Source of the DNA: Ignavibacteriales bacterium
GTDB lineage: Bacteria > Bacteroidota > Ignavibacteria > UBA10030
Length of the DNA: 64,000 nt
Reading direction: 5' to 3'
Assembly: GCA_026390595.1 (NCBI GenBank)
Contig: JAPLFQ010000006.1
Coordinates: forward strand, 1-64,000
Below are positions 16,591 through 26,211 of the stretch, piece by piece. Both the position numbers and the translations under genes were made by a program. Position 1 is the first letter of the stretch. The number at the start of each line of letters is the position of its first letter. The notes under the pieces were generated by a model. It searched no databases, was not told the DNA's origin, and saw only the letters and a program-made list of their open reading frames with translations.

Positions 16591-17433
16591 CTAGTTCGGA
16601 AATGTAAGGTGCACGATCAGCCAGTGCTTGAGAGGTTCCGGTGCGTCTCCGCCCAGGCTGCTCGAACTTTGCCCGCCCCCCCCGCGTCCGCCTCTGCCGC
16701 CACCGCCCGAGCCGCCAGACGCACGCCCCGCTCCGCTCATTTGAGCCCGCATCGCGTCAGAATATTCCCCCGTCTCCACGCCGATCGTGAGCGGGTTGAG
16801 CGGGTTTGCGCCAACCGCGTACGGATGGTCAGCAGATTTCTGCAAAGGGATTTTCAACTCATACGTGAGCGTGCCGTTGGTGTAGCCGAGATGCACATCG
16901 ATTCCTTTGTCCTGCTTGTCAGTCATCCGATGGCGTTCACCTTCGCCGGGACCGACGATGTCATATTGCCGCTGCGCTGCTTCAATGAGTCGCTTCAAAT
17001 CCTCCGGGTTTTGCTGTACCGGAAACCTGCGTCCCTGCATCAGCCCGCTCACCGGAAAGTCGATACCGAACATCTTGCTCTTTCTTCCTGACGTATCAAA
17101 CCACACCGACGTTCCAAGCGCAAGCATCTGCATCTGTGTCATACGATTGGAGGTGCTCAGGCAAAGATACAGGTTCTCTTTGTCGTTTTTGACCCCGACA
17201 AAAACCTGGGGTCCTGCGAGCAATGTCGTCGCATCCTTCCAATCTTCCCCGGTGCCGTTGATTCTCAGCTCCTGGTTGGTCCATCGACTGGTCAGTTCGA
17301 CGGTTTTGCTGCAACCGGAGAATACAATTCCTGCGAGAAGAACAACGAAAGACAAGAGAAAGTTTGAGAGCCCGTTACTGGTTTCATGTGCGGTGCCGGT
17401 CAAACGACACTCCATCGAACGATGCAAAATCAT
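16591..17433 (-). CDS. Lipoprotein with a CBM9-like domain
   Basis: A 280-residue predicted lipoprotein. The signal segment ends in a lipobox-like V-F-S-G-C near residue 41. The body has an I-N-G-x-G-x-D-W opening and a V-K-N-D-K-E-N-L-Y-L-C segment, patterns seen in carbohydrate-binding-module-9-like or DOMON-like domains; sequence similarity alone is too weak to be firm. A glycine/arginine/serine-rich linker of about 25 residues precedes the C-terminal strand. A GGAGG sits upstream of the ATG at 17433, which supports that start although the n-region is long. Function unknown. Confidence 0.6.
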   Translation of the reverse strand: MILHRSMECRLTGTAHETSNGLSNFLLSFVVLLAGIVFSGCSKTVELTSRWTNQELRINGTGEDWKDATTLLAGPQVFVGVKNDKENLYLCLSTSNRMTQMQMLALGTSVWFDTSGRKSKMFGIDFPVSGLMQGRRFPVQQNPEDLKRLIEAAQRQYDIVGPGEGERHRMTDKQDKGIDVHLGYTNGTLTYELKIPLQKSADHPYAVGANPLNPLTIGVETGEYSDAMRAQMSGAGRASGGSGGGGRGGRGGGGQSSSSLGGDAPEPLKHWLIVHLTFPN

Positions 17434-17584
17434 GAACAGTTTCCTCCATCAATGCATAAGTCAAGTCGGGCGGTCAATCAGGACAAGATACCAAGATCCC
17501 TACTGACAATATAGGACGAACGAAACCCTGTTTTGTCTCGCTCTTTCTCATTGTTTTAGCAGGTTGAAGGGGGGGGGGATAATG

Positions 17585-17626
17585 AAAAAGGGAGCACAAG
17601 AACGAGCTGCTAAGCTCTGTGCTCCC
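17585..17626 (-). terminator. Terminator of the efflux operon
   Basis: Read on the minus strand, a perfect 9-bp stem (17618-17626 with 17590-17598) is followed by TTTTT (17589-17585). It lies about 50 bases after the RND gene's stop. A run of ten G/C pairs follows at about 17569-17578. Confidence 0.75.
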
Positions 17627-17674
17627 CTTCCTAAGAGTGGGAAATCCTCGGTCTCTATCGGATCAACCGTCGCC

Positions 17675-20600
17675 TTACGCCGGCTCGCTTCCTTCTTGGG
17701 AATCCCTGAAGCGTGCGAAGAACCGGGAAATTTTGTTGGTCCACTGATCGAACAATGAATAGACAGTCGGCACGATCACCAGCGTGAGGAATGTGGAAAT
17801 CGTCAGACCAAAAATGATGGTGACTGCCAGCGGGCGCCAGAATTCTGCGCTCTCTGCGCCAATGATAAAATGCAGCTCGCGCCAGTCGAAATCGATTCCC
17901 GTCGCCAGAGGCAGAATGCCCAGCACAGTTGCGGCGGCGGTCAGAACCACAGGACGCAGACGAATTCTCCCTGCTTCCAGCAGCGCATCCTCGAGCGAGT
18001 GTCCGCCTTCTCCGAGCTTATGCTTCACGAAGTCGAGGAGCACGATGCCGTTGCGAACGACAATCCCCGCAAGTGCCACCACGCCGACACCTGTCATGAC
18101 AACGCTCGCCGGCGTCCGCGTGATCACGAGACCCAGCATCACACCGATCAACGAGAGGACAACGGAGATCAGAATGACAAACGGCACTTTGAGTGAGTTA
18201 AACTCCGCGACCATGATCAGGAAGATCAGCAGCAACGTAATGATGAATGCCTTGCCGAGGAAGTCCGAGGCTTTCTGTTGTTCCTCCTGCGATCCCGTCA
18301 TCTTGATACCGTACCCGGCAGGAAGCGCCAATCCAGCGAGGCGAGCCCTGACATCGTTGATCACATCCGATTGGACCCGTCCCTCGACGTCACCAGACAC
18401 GGTGATGACCCGCTTCTGGTCCTTTCGCTTGATGTCCGACACGGCCGTTGTCCGTTTCAGGTTGGCGACCGACGTCAGCGGGATCGAAAGCAGTTGTCCG
18501 CGACGGTTCATGAACGTAATGCGCAGATTCTCAAGGTCCGTCGGCGATGTGCGCTGGTCTTCCTTCAAACGAACGCGGATGTTGTACTGGTCCTCGCCAA
18601 CCCGGTATTTGGATGCATCGACACCGGCGATGGCAGCACGGACCGTTGAAGCGATTTGACCCGTGCTTGTGTAGTACATGCCCGCCTTCTCGCGATCGAT
18701 CCTTATTTCAACCTCGGGGCGTCCGGTGTTGTAATCATCCTTGAGATCGACGAGGCCGGAAATGTCTTTGATCTTTTCACGCACAAGCAGACTGAGAGAC
18801 GCGAGCTGGCCATAGTCCTCGCCCGAGATCTCGACGCTGACCGGTGACCCGACCGGCGGACCCATCTGCTGTTTCGCAACGCGAAGGTCAGCACCTGCGA
18901 TGCCCACCGTGGTCTTGCGCACCTCGTCGAGCGTCTCAAATGTGCTCTGTACGCGCAATTTCTTCTCATAGAAATTGATGGCCACCTGGGCCTTGTTGGG
19001 AGTACCCTGGCCGCCGAAATCAAACGCATTGTCGGATGTTCCGACGCTCGACGCGATGAATTCGATGTCCTTCCGTCCAGGGATCTGCTGGAGACGTTCC
19101 TCCATGACCTGCGCGAGGCTATTGGTGACGTCGAGCGATGTTCCGGCGGGCATCTCGATGTTCATCGTCACCTGGGATGGCTGAGTATTCGGAAAGAAAT
19201 CGACTCCCTTGTTAAACAACCCGAACAACACCATGATGAGGAGCAGCAAACCGAAGGATATTCCCATCGTCAGCCCCTTGTTGTCGAGTGTCCATTTCAG
19301 GGTCTTCACGTATTCGGTTTGAAGCCATGGGAAAGCAACTCCGTCCACCTTGTGGTACAAAATCGTAAAGGGATTGTACTTCTTGTACCAATGGGGATGC
19401 TCGAGGTTCTCTCTTGCTTTCTTGATATCACGCTTGTAGTTGATCCACCTTGCAGCCTGCACGGGGCTGATCACATACGCCACGAACAGGGATGCTGTAA
19501 GAGTGATGATCAGGGTGTACGGGAAGTACTTCATGAAGTCTCCCACGATCCCAGGCCAGAATGCCAGCGGGAGAAAAGCCGACATCGTCGTGATTGTGGA
19601 CGTGAGAACAGGGATGAACACTTCTCCCGCTGCCTTTTTTGCCGCAATTTCGGGATGTTCTCCGTATTCCTGCTGATGCCTGTATGTGTTTTCAATGACG
19701 ACGATAGCATCATCGACCAGGATTCCGAGCACCAACACCAGGGAGAACAACACAACCACGTTCAGCGTGATGCCAAGCGCAGACAGCACGACGAATCCCA
19801 CGAACATTGAGAGCGGAATAGCCGTGGAGATCAGAATTGAATTCTTGAAACCGAAGAACATGAAGAGAGACATGACGACCAGGAACATGCCGGTCAAGAC
19901 GCTGTTTTCGAGTTCTTTGACCATTCTTGTCACGAACTTCGACTGATCATTCGAAATATCGATGTTGATGCCCTGTGGCAACTGCGTGCGCTTTTGCTGG
20001 ACGATGTTCTTCACTTCATCCGCGATGCGGAGAAGATTTTCGCCGGCGCGCTTCCGCACATGAATCGATACGACCTCTTTCGAGTTCAATCGGGCATAGG
20101 TCTTGCGGTCTTCAAAGGAGTAATTGACCGACGCGACATCGCGCAGGTAAATTGGCTTGTTGTTCTGCATCTTCAGGACGAGGTCCTCCAGGGGCCGCAC
20201 CTCTTTGAATTCCCCCGGTATGCGAATCGTCAGGTTCTTTTCTTTCGTGTCAATGGAACCACCGGGGATGGAGAGGTTCTCCGCCCGGATGGCGTTCGCG
20301 ATGTCGTCAAAGCTGATCTGGTATGCGTTCATCCGGTAGACATCGGCATTGACCTGCACCTCCGGTTCAAGTCCGCCCGCGATGTCTGCCCCGATGACGC
20401 CGGGGATGGCTTCGATTTCATCTCCCAGATCATCCGCGATCTTCTTCAACCTTGCCAAACCAACCTGCCCGCTCACGTTGATGTACATGATGGGGAATTC
20501 GCTGATGTTGATTTCGTTGATGACCGGATCCAGGATGTCGTTGGGAAGCTGAGACCGGGACGAATTGACCTTGTCGCGGACACGCCGGAGCCCTTCGTCA

Positions 20601-20902
20601 AGATCGATGCCGGTGTTGAATTCCACCTGGATTGTGGAAAGTCCCTCTTTGGAGACCGAAGTGATATGTTTGATATCTTTAAGGCCCTTGAGTTCTTTCT
20701 CAAGCGGCTGCGTTATCAATCCTTCGATATCGACGGGAGACACGCCGATATAGGGCGTCGCCACGATGATCAATGGGATCTTCACATCGGGAGCGGCCTC
20801 GCGTGGAAGGGCGTTGTAGGAGCTCCAGCCGAACATCACGATGAGGACCATCAGGATGTAGACCGCGGCTTTGTTGTCAACAGCTATACTCCAGATTTTC
20901 AT
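17675..20902 (-). CDS. RND multidrug efflux permease (HAE-1/AcrB-type)
   Basis: A 1075-residue inner-membrane pump of normal length for AcrB-like RND proteins, with 12 helices arranged in two repeated halves and two large periplasmic loops. The proton-relay pair is Asp397-Asp398 in transmembrane helix 4 (G-I-L-V-D-D-A-I-V-V). P-R-E-A-A-P-D is at the first periplasmic loop. It forms a tripartite complex with the adjacent membrane-fusion lipoprotein and TolC-like protein, all in the same direction. Whether it exports drugs, solvents or fatty acids cannot be read from sequence. The gene is last in the operon and followed by a terminator. Confidence 0.9.
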   Translation of the reverse strand: MKIWSIAVDNKAAVYILMVLIVMFGWSSYNALPREAAPDVKIPLIIVATPYIGVSPVDIEGLITQPLEKELKGLKDIKHITSVSKEGLSTIQVEFNTGIDLDEGLRRVRDKVNSSRSQLPNDILDPVINEINISEFPIMYINVSGQVGLARLKKIADDLGDEIEAIPGVIGADIAGGLEPEVQVNADVYRMNAYQISFDDIANAIRAENLSIPGGSIDTKEKNLTIRIPGEFKEVRPLEDLVLKMQNNKPIYLRDVASVNYSFEDRKTYARLNSKEVVSIHVRKRAGENLLRIADEVKNIVQQKRTQLPQGINIDISNDQSKFVTRMVKELENSVLTGMFLVVMSLFMFFGFKNSILISTAIPLSMFVGFVVLSALGITLNVVVLFSLVLVLGILVDDAIVVIENTYRHQQEYGEHPEIAAKKAAGEVFIPVLTSTITTMSAFLPLAFWPGIVGDFMKYFPYTLIITLTASLFVAYVISPVQAARWINYKRDIKKARENLEHPHWYKKYNPFTILYHKVDGVAFPWLQTEYVKTLKWTLDNKGLTMGISFGLLLLIMVLFGLFNKGVDFFPNTQPSQVTMNIEMPAGTSLDVTNSLAQVMEERLQQIPGRKDIEFIASSVGTSDNAFDFGGQGTPNKAQVAINFYEKKLRVQSTFETLDEVRKTTVGIAGADLRVAKQQMGPPVGSPVSVEISGEDYGQLASLSLLVREKIKDISGLVDLKDDYNTGRPEVEIRIDREKAGMYYTSTGQIASTVRAAIAGVDASKYRVGEDQYNIRVRLKEDQRTSPTDLENLRITFMNRRGQLLSIPLTSVANLKRTTAVSDIKRKDQKRVITVSGDVEGRVQSDVINDVRARLAGLALPAGYGIKMTGSQEEQQKASDFLGKAFIITLLLIFLIMVAEFNSLKVPFVILISVVLSLIGVMLGLVITRTPASVVMTGVGVVALAGIVVRNGIVLLDFVKHKLGEGGHSLEDALLEAGRIRLRPVVLTAAATVLGILPLATGIDFDWRELHFIIGAESAEFWRPLAVTIIFGLTISTFLTLVIVPTVYSLFDQWTNKISRFFARFRDSQEGSEPA

Positions 20903-20915
20903 GGTCAGGTCTCCG

Positions 20916-21962
20916 CTATTGCGTAACGATAACTAGTGAACCGTTGATCACTTTTTGGTAGCCGGTGACAATGAGATGATCTCCCGGATTCAATCCCTCG
21001 AGAACCTCGATCATGATTCCCTGGCGCGCGCCGAGTTTCAATTTCCGTTCTTCCGCCTTGCCGCCATTTTCAACAAACACGATTGTACGATCTCTGTCAA
21101 CAAGCTGGACAATGTTCTCGCTGACGAGAAGCGCATTGGGTTTCGTTATGCGGAGCACCCTGACTTTTGCCACCATTTCGGATTTGATCTTCCGGTATGG
21201 ATTGGTGACAACGACTTCCACCTGCAACGCACGGTTTGCCGCCGACACAGTCGATCCGACAAAACTCACCTTACCGCGGAGGGTGTCACCCGGAAGCGCG
21301 TCAAACGTGATGATGGTAGGGCAGCCGACAGGAACTGAACCGGAATAGAGTTCGGGAATGTCCGCCTGGATCTTGACGATCGATGTATTGACAATCCTCG
21401 CGGCTGGGACTCCGGGAGGTGCGAAATCACCCACGTTCGGTCCGATATTGTCCACAACTCCGTCGAAGGGCGCCCGAAGCTGCGTCCGCTCCCAGCGGGC
21501 TTTCATCAGATCAGCATTCGCTTTGGCGGCATCCCGGCCGTACTCCAGGTTTTTCAACTGAAGTTCGCTGATACCCTGCTCGTCGAACACCTTCTTCTGT
21601 TTCTCGAGATTGAGTTCGGCCATCTTGTACTGTGCGTTTGTTGCATCGTACCCGGCTTTGATCACCTCGTCCCTGAGTGTGATAATCAGGTCGCCTTTCT
21701 TCACGCTCTGGCCCTTTGAGGCTTTCCACTCCTTGACAACTCCGCCTTCTTCCGGGCTCAGGTTCGCGTCTTCGGATGCCTTGACTGTGCCGGCAACCTG
21801 GATGGCATCGACAAGGCGTGAAGGCTTGAGGATCTCAATCCGGACATTGACCGGCTGGATCTTTGTGGTATCGTTGGGTTTCTCCTGCTTGCCGCATGAG
21901 GAGAGAAACAGGGCGGTCACCATCATCAAAAATGCCGCAAGAAATCGTGTTATGCTGGTCAT
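20916..21962 (-). CDS. RND efflux membrane-fusion lipoprotein
   Basis: A 348-residue periplasmic adaptor. The signal peptide carries a lipobox with Cys23 (F-L-S-S-C), so it is anchored in a membrane by lipid. A barrel-sandwich (lipoyl-like) half around G-G-V-V-K-E-W, a coiled-coil hairpin (about residues 105-165) and R-A-P-F-D-G-V-V-D mark the HlyD/AcrA family. It bridges the RND pump and the outer-membrane channel. It ends 13 bases before the RND start. Confidence 0.9.
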   Translation of the reverse strand: MTSITRFLAAFLMMVTALFLSSCGKQEKPNDTTKIQPVNVRIEILKPSRLVDAIQVAGTVKASEDANLSPEEGGVVKEWKASKGQSVKKGDLIITLRDEVIKAGYDATNAQYKMAELNLEKQKKVFDEQGISELQLKNLEYGRDAAKANADLMKARWERTQLRAPFDGVVDNIGPNVGDFAPPGVPAARIVNTSIVKIQADIPELYSGSVPVGCPTIITFDALPGDTLRGKVSFVGSTVSAANRALQVEVVVTNPYRKIKSEMVAKVRVLRITKPNALLVSENIVQLVDRDRTIVFVENGGKAEERKLKLGARQGIMIEVLEGLNPGDHLIVTGYQKVINGSLVIVTQ

Positions 21963-21981
21963 GGTGTATTCCTTCAGTAGT

Positions 21982-23400
21982 TTACTTTTCTTCAGTTTCG
22001 AGGAGATAGCTGGGAAGCCGTCCGATCAAATGATCCAAATCCGCAGAAGCAACCAAGTAATCGTAGATTGCCTGGACGCGGTTGACCTTTGCCTGTGTCA
22101 GCGCGAGTTGCGCGTCATTCACTTCGAGTTGTGTCGCCGAGTTGTTCAGAAATCGCGTTGTCACAATTTTGTAACCGCGCTCGGCCATCTCCACCGTCTT
22201 GCCTTGCGCTGCAACGCGTTTACGTGCCTGCTGCAGGTTCCCGAGTATGGAGTGAAGCCCGGTTTGCAGCGTTCTCTCGAGGTTCACCCGCTGTTCTTCG
22301 CTCTTGCGCTGTTCGAGCTGTGCCTGTTCGACGCGTGCGTATGTCTGAAAACCCTGAAAGAGGTTCATGGAAAGCGAGAGCCCAAAGGTTGATCCCTTGT
22401 AAAAGTCGTTCGTCGAAAAGTTGAATTGATTCTTCGCTGCCTGATACTGATACTGCCCGAACGCGACAATCGTCGGGAGATAGTTCGACCGCTCGGCATT
22501 GATAATCGCACCATTGAGCTCGATCTGCCGTTTGACCGCGCTCAGGCCTGGGTTCATTTCCATGACAAGTGTTTCCGCCCGTTTGAGAATCTCCTCATCA
22601 ATCGATTGGAATGCGAGGCTGTCTGTGAGAACGAACTCTTCCTTGTTGGTTACGCCTACCGTATTGCGGAGATTATCGATCGCAAGGCTGAAATTTGTCT
22701 CGCTCTGAATGACCATGGGGCGCACGTTTTCCACGCCCACCGAGGCGCGCAGTTCATCGTACTCAGAAACGATTCCCTGTTTCGCCATCACGCGGACATT
22801 CTTGAGATTGTCCTCTGCGTTTTGGAGGCTTGAGCGCATCATGTTCAATGCTTCCTGGGCAAGGAGCGCACCATAGTAAGCTTTGCTCACCTTTGTCGCC
22901 GTCTCTACCTGTTTTGCCTGGTAGAGGTCACGTGCCAGGTGCGAGTAGATGCCCGCCGCACCGACACCGATAAAGACGGCGCCGTTGAAGAGGATCTGCC
23001 GCACGTTCAGCGTTGCGCTTGCCGAAAAACCTGGTGCAAAGGAAACAGGGACCAGCTGTCCTGTCGGTTTCGGAATTGTGGAATCAATATCCTTCATGAA
23101 GCTGTAGAGGAAGACGTCCGGAAAGAACGTGACCGGCTTGTCGATCATATGGGTGTATTGGCCCGAGACGTCGACCGCCGGGAGAGCGTTCCCCCATGCC
23201 TCAAGAACCCGCGCATCGGAGCGCTTGACCTCAAGCCGTGCCGACGTGAGGTCCGGGTTGTGTTTCATAGCCAGACGCACCGCGTCATGAAGCGAAAGGC
23301 GTTGTGGAAGTGTGTTCTGAGATTCTGCCGGCGTCGTCTTGAGTACGACCGCAAGCGCGAGGCAGAATGCAATCAATGGTAATCTATGATGCAGATTCAT
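21982..23400 (-). CDS. TolC-like outer-membrane efflux channel
   Basis: A 472-residue protein with a signal peptide and the long alternating helices of the TolC/OprM family, in two repeats (L-S-L-H-D-A-V-R-L-A-M-K-H-N-P-D-L near the mature N-terminus is characteristic). No lipobox is seen. It lies between the regulator and the fusion protein in one operon and would form the outer-membrane exit duct. Confidence 0.9.
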   Translation of the reverse strand: MNLHHRLPLIAFCLALAVVLKTTPAESQNTLPQRLSLHDAVRLAMKHNPDLTSARLEVKRSDARVLEAWGNALPAVDVSGQYTHMIDKPVTFFPDVFLYSFMKDIDSTIPKPTGQLVPVSFAPGFSASATLNVRQILFNGAVFIGVGAAGIYSHLARDLYQAKQVETATKVSKAYYGALLAQEALNMMRSSLQNAEDNLKNVRVMAKQGIVSEYDELRASVGVENVRPMVIQSETNFSLAIDNLRNTVGVTNKEEFVLTDSLAFQSIDEEILKRAETLVMEMNPGLSAVKRQIELNGAIINAERSNYLPTIVAFGQYQYQAAKNQFNFSTNDFYKGSTFGLSLSMNLFQGFQTYARVEQAQLEQRKSEEQRVNLERTLQTGLHSILGNLQQARKRVAAQGKTVEMAERGYKIVTTRFLNNSATQLEVNDAQLALTQAKVNRVQAIYDYLVASADLDHLIGRLPSYLLETEEK

Positions 23401-23419
23401 GTATCCCTCGATGAGATGT

Positions 23420-24094
23420 TCAGTGGTTCGCTGCTGCTGTGATCATTGTTCTTCCGTGTTCGGTACAAATTGCATCAAACAACAGGTTGTTGGTGAGCTT
23501 CAATGTCTGTGACAGATCGATATGGAAGGTTTCTTTCCACATCGCATACTCGCTGTCGATCCGAAGCATCAGGGCCGTGGCGCTCGACCAGAGAATAATG
23601 CCGACTTCAGCCGGATTGAGATTCTTGCGCAGGATACCTTCATCAATGCAGCGCTGAAGGATCGCGGTTACCGGCTCCCACACCTGTCGGTTCAGGATGC
23701 CGCAACTCTGCTTCATTTCTACGGTAACCTGTTTGTGGAACTGCGGAGACTGCAGAAAGTGCACCATCCTGAAGTACTCACGATGGTCGTTGAAGTAGGA
23801 CAAGTATGCATCGCCGAGCGCCACCAGCATGCCGGCGGTAGATGTATCGCTCTGCGTCACCTTCGAGAACAAATCTCGCAGAATTTCCATACCGCGCATC
23901 ATCACAGCGAGATAAAGATCTTCTTTGCTCTTATAGTAGAGATACAATGTTCCCTTGCTGAGTTCCGCTTTCTCCGCGATCTCGTCCATCGTGGCGACGT
24001 GCAGTCCCTTTTCAAAAAACACCTTCTGCGCAGCGTCAAGAATCTCTTCCCTGCGGTGGCCCTTCTCCCGTTCTTTACGCTCTTGGATTCCCAT
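23420..24094 (-). CDS. TetR/AcrR family repressor
   Basis: A 224-residue regulator. The N-terminal helix-turn-helix contains M-D-E-I-A-E-K-A-E-L-S-K-G-T-L-Y-L-Y-Y and is followed by the K-S-K-E-D-L-Y segment of the family. The rest is an all-helical ligand-binding domain of usual size. It is the first gene of the efflux operon and a palindrome lies 20 bases upstream of its start, so it most likely represses the operon and itself. The ligand is unknown. Confidence 0.9.
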   Translation of the reverse strand: MGIQERKEREKGHRREEILDAAQKVFFEKGLHVATMDEIAEKAELSKGTLYLYYKSKEDLYLAVMMRGMEILRDLFSKVTQSDTSTAGMLVALGDAYLSYFNDHREYFRMVHFLQSPQFHKQVTVEMKQSCGILNRQVWEPVTAILQRCIDEGILRKNLNPAEVGIILWSSATALMLRIDSEYAMWKETFHIDLSQTLKLTNNLLFDAICTEHGRTMITAAANH

Positions 24095-24113
24095 TTCTGA
24101 CTCTCGTATAGTT

Positions 24114-24130
24114 AATGACTGATGGTCATT
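24114..24130. promoter_or_regulatory. Candidate TetR operator palindrome
   Basis: AATGAC-TGATG-GTCATT: two perfect 6-base arms around a 5-base spacer, in the 218-base gap between divergent tetR and the histidine kinase gene. Size and the TGAC/GTCA core resemble AcrR/TetR operators. Position fits repression of the efflux operon. Confidence 0.6.
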
Positions 24131-24219
24131 TAATACGTATGAGTTTAGGAAAAAGTTCCGTCCGGTTCAACTTTTTTCGAATCTCATCTATGGTGCACCA
24201 GTATTGAAGTTGGCGAGAT

Positions 24220-24242
24220 GGCATGAGAGCCGTTCTCATGCC
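24220..24242. promoter_or_regulatory. Perfect 9-bp palindrome upstream of kinase gene
   Basis: GGCATGAGA and TCTCATGCC flank GCCGT. It lies 71-93 bases upstream of the histidine kinase start. It may be a binding site for a dimeric regulator, for instance the NtrC-type partner, or an mRNA hairpin. Confidence 0.5.
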
Positions 24243-24312
24243 GGAAGTCATTGGAAAATAAGGCGTTTTGAGCTTTTGCCTTTCGGGCGAAAAATGAATA
24301 CTATTTGCTGAA

Positions 24313-26211
24313 ATGAGCAGTCTTCGCTATAAAATCGGATTCAGCTATTTCCTTCTGGTGTGCGTGACACTTGCCTCCAGCGTGGTGGCCCTGTATAACT
24401 TCCTCGAGATCCAGAGTTCCGTGGGTCAGATGATGCGGGAAAACTACCAGGGGGTGCTCGCCGCACAGCAAATGTCAAAGGCACTCGACCAACAGCAGCA
24501 AGCCCAAGAAGCGCTGATCTACGTGAGCGTGCCGCTCCAGCTTGGAGGGGAGCCAGTTCAGACCAGTTGGAAAGATGAACTCACTTCTGCACACAACGTT
24601 TTTGTAAAGAACCGGGATGATTTCATTCTCTCGTTTCGTACGGCAACAGAGAGTGTGCTGGTAGCACCCAAGTCGCCCGTACTCGATACCATTTTCGTGG
24701 CATACAGGATCTACCTCAATAATTCCGATTCGCTCTTCAAGATTCTCGAAGCAAGTAGCAGAAGGCGTGTCGCACGCGGATACTATGAGAGAACTCTCAA
24801 ACCCCTCGTGCAGACGTTAGCAGGGGAATGTTCACGCTTTCTGCAATTCAACCAGACGGCTGTTGCCTCGGCAGACATAAGGGCAAGGGAAGCATCGAAC
24901 AGCGCGGCCTTCGCCGTGTTCTTCACATCGATCTTCGCTATAGTTCTGATCCTGGTCGCCAGCGTGCAGATTTCCAGGACTATCATCAGGCCGGCAGAAA
25001 AACTTACAGAGGCCGCCCGCAGGATTGGCCAGGGCCAGTTGAACCAGAAAATTGATATCACGACGAACGACGAAATCGGCGAACTCGGCATGGAGTTCAA
25101 CAAGATGACGGAGCGGTTGAGGACGTATGAGGAGATGAACGTCTCTCAGCTTATCGGCGAGAAAAAGAAATCGGAAGCTATTGTCGCGAGCATTCCCGAT
25201 CCCGTCATCATGGTGGATCAGGGAAACAACGTGCTGCTGATGAACCAGGCAGCGCTCAGGCTTCTGCAAGTTCATGGAACAGATTGGCAGGGGAAGCCAC
25301 TTGATCAGATTGTGACCGATGAACGGTGGTTGACGCTCCTGCGCGGCGGCGAAGGGGATGAGCTGGCGAAGCAGGACGCCATTCTTTCCATCCATCGCAC
25401 CGGACAACAGGCTCTCTATTTCCGTCCGCGTCAGACAACCATCATCGATGAATCGAAAAACATGCTTGGCGTTGTCACGCTTCTGCAGGACGTCACGCGT
25501 TTCAAGAATCTCGATCGTATGAAGTCGGAGTTCATCGCCACCGTCTCCCATGAGCTGCGCACGCCACTGACGTCCATCAACATGGCGGTCGACATCTTAT
25601 CACAAGAGGTCCTCGGGAAAGTCAACGATCCGCAACGCGACATGTTGGCAACGGCAAAGGATGACTGTGAGCGGCTCACCAAGCTCGTGAAAGAACTTCT
25701 CGACATGTCCCGGCTGGAATCCGGAAAATACGAGCTCAAGAGCGAGCAGATCAACCTGCGATTGGTTGTCGAGGAAGCATTGAAACCACTTCGTCTGCAA
25801 TTCCGTGAAAAGGCTATTCACCTGGACACAGACATCGCGTTGAGTACACCCGAAGTTCCCGGCGACAAGCAACAGCTCTCCTGGGTCATAGCGAACCTTG
25901 TCAGCAATGCCCTGCGGTACACGCCAACAGACGGGACTGTCACGATTCACTCAGATCTCTTCGAGGATTCGGTTCGTATTTCGGTGAAGGATTCGGGGCG
26001 GGGGATTCCGCCAGACGCTGTGGAGGTCATATTTGACAAGTTCGTGCAGATAAAGCAATCAAACGATGCAACCCCCGGGAGTGTGGGACTCGGCCTCGCC
26101 ATTGCGAAGGAAGTTGTTGAGGCGCACGGGGGGAAGATCTGGGTTGAGAGCAGTGTGGGGCAGGGAAGCACGTTCTTCTTCACCATTCCGCGATCGGAGA
26201 GAAATTCCTGA
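24313..26211 (+). CDS. Membrane sensor histidine kinase (KinB-like)
   Basis: A 632-residue kinase. An N-terminal membrane helix (about 7-28) and a second near 195-218 enclose a periplasmic helical sensor, followed by HAMP (about 220-275), a PAS-like domain (about 290-395), HisKA with phosphoacceptor His413 (S-H-E-L-R-T-P), then HATPase_c with an N box in N-L-V-S-N-A-L-R-Y and a G-L-G-L-A-I G box. The domain order matches KinB of Pseudomonas; the ligand is unknown. Its stop overlaps the start of the response-regulator gene by one base, so they form a coupled pair. Confidence 0.9.
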   Translation: MSSLRYKIGFSYFLLVCVTLASSVVALYNFLEIQSSVGQMMRENYQGVLAAQQMSKALDQQQQAQEALIYVSVPLQLGGEPVQTSWKDELTSAHNVFVKNRDDFILSFRTATESVLVAPKSPVLDTIFVAYRIYLNNSDSLFKILEASSRRRVARGYYERTLKPLVQTLAGECSRFLQFNQTAVASADIRAREASNSAAFAVFFTSIFAIVLILVASVQISRTIIRPAEKLTEAARRIGQGQLNQKIDITTNDEIGELGMEFNKMTERLRTYEEMNVSQLIGEKKKSEAIVASIPDPVIMVDQGNNVLLMNQAALRLLQVHGTDWQGKPLDQIVTDERWLTLLRGGEGDELAKQDAILSIHRTGQQALYFRPRQTTIIDESKNMLGVVTLLQDVTRFKNLDRMKSEFIATVSHELRTPLTSINMAVDILSQEVLGKVNDPQRDMLATAKDDCERLTKLVKELLDMSRLESGKYELKSEQINLRLVVEEALKPLRLQFREKAIHLDTDIALSTPEVPGDKQQLSWVIANLVSNALRYTPTDGTVTIHSDLFEDSVRISVKDSGRGIPPDAVEVIFDKFVQIKQSNDATPGSVGLGLAIAKEVVEAHGGKIWVESSVGQGSTFFFTIPRSERNS

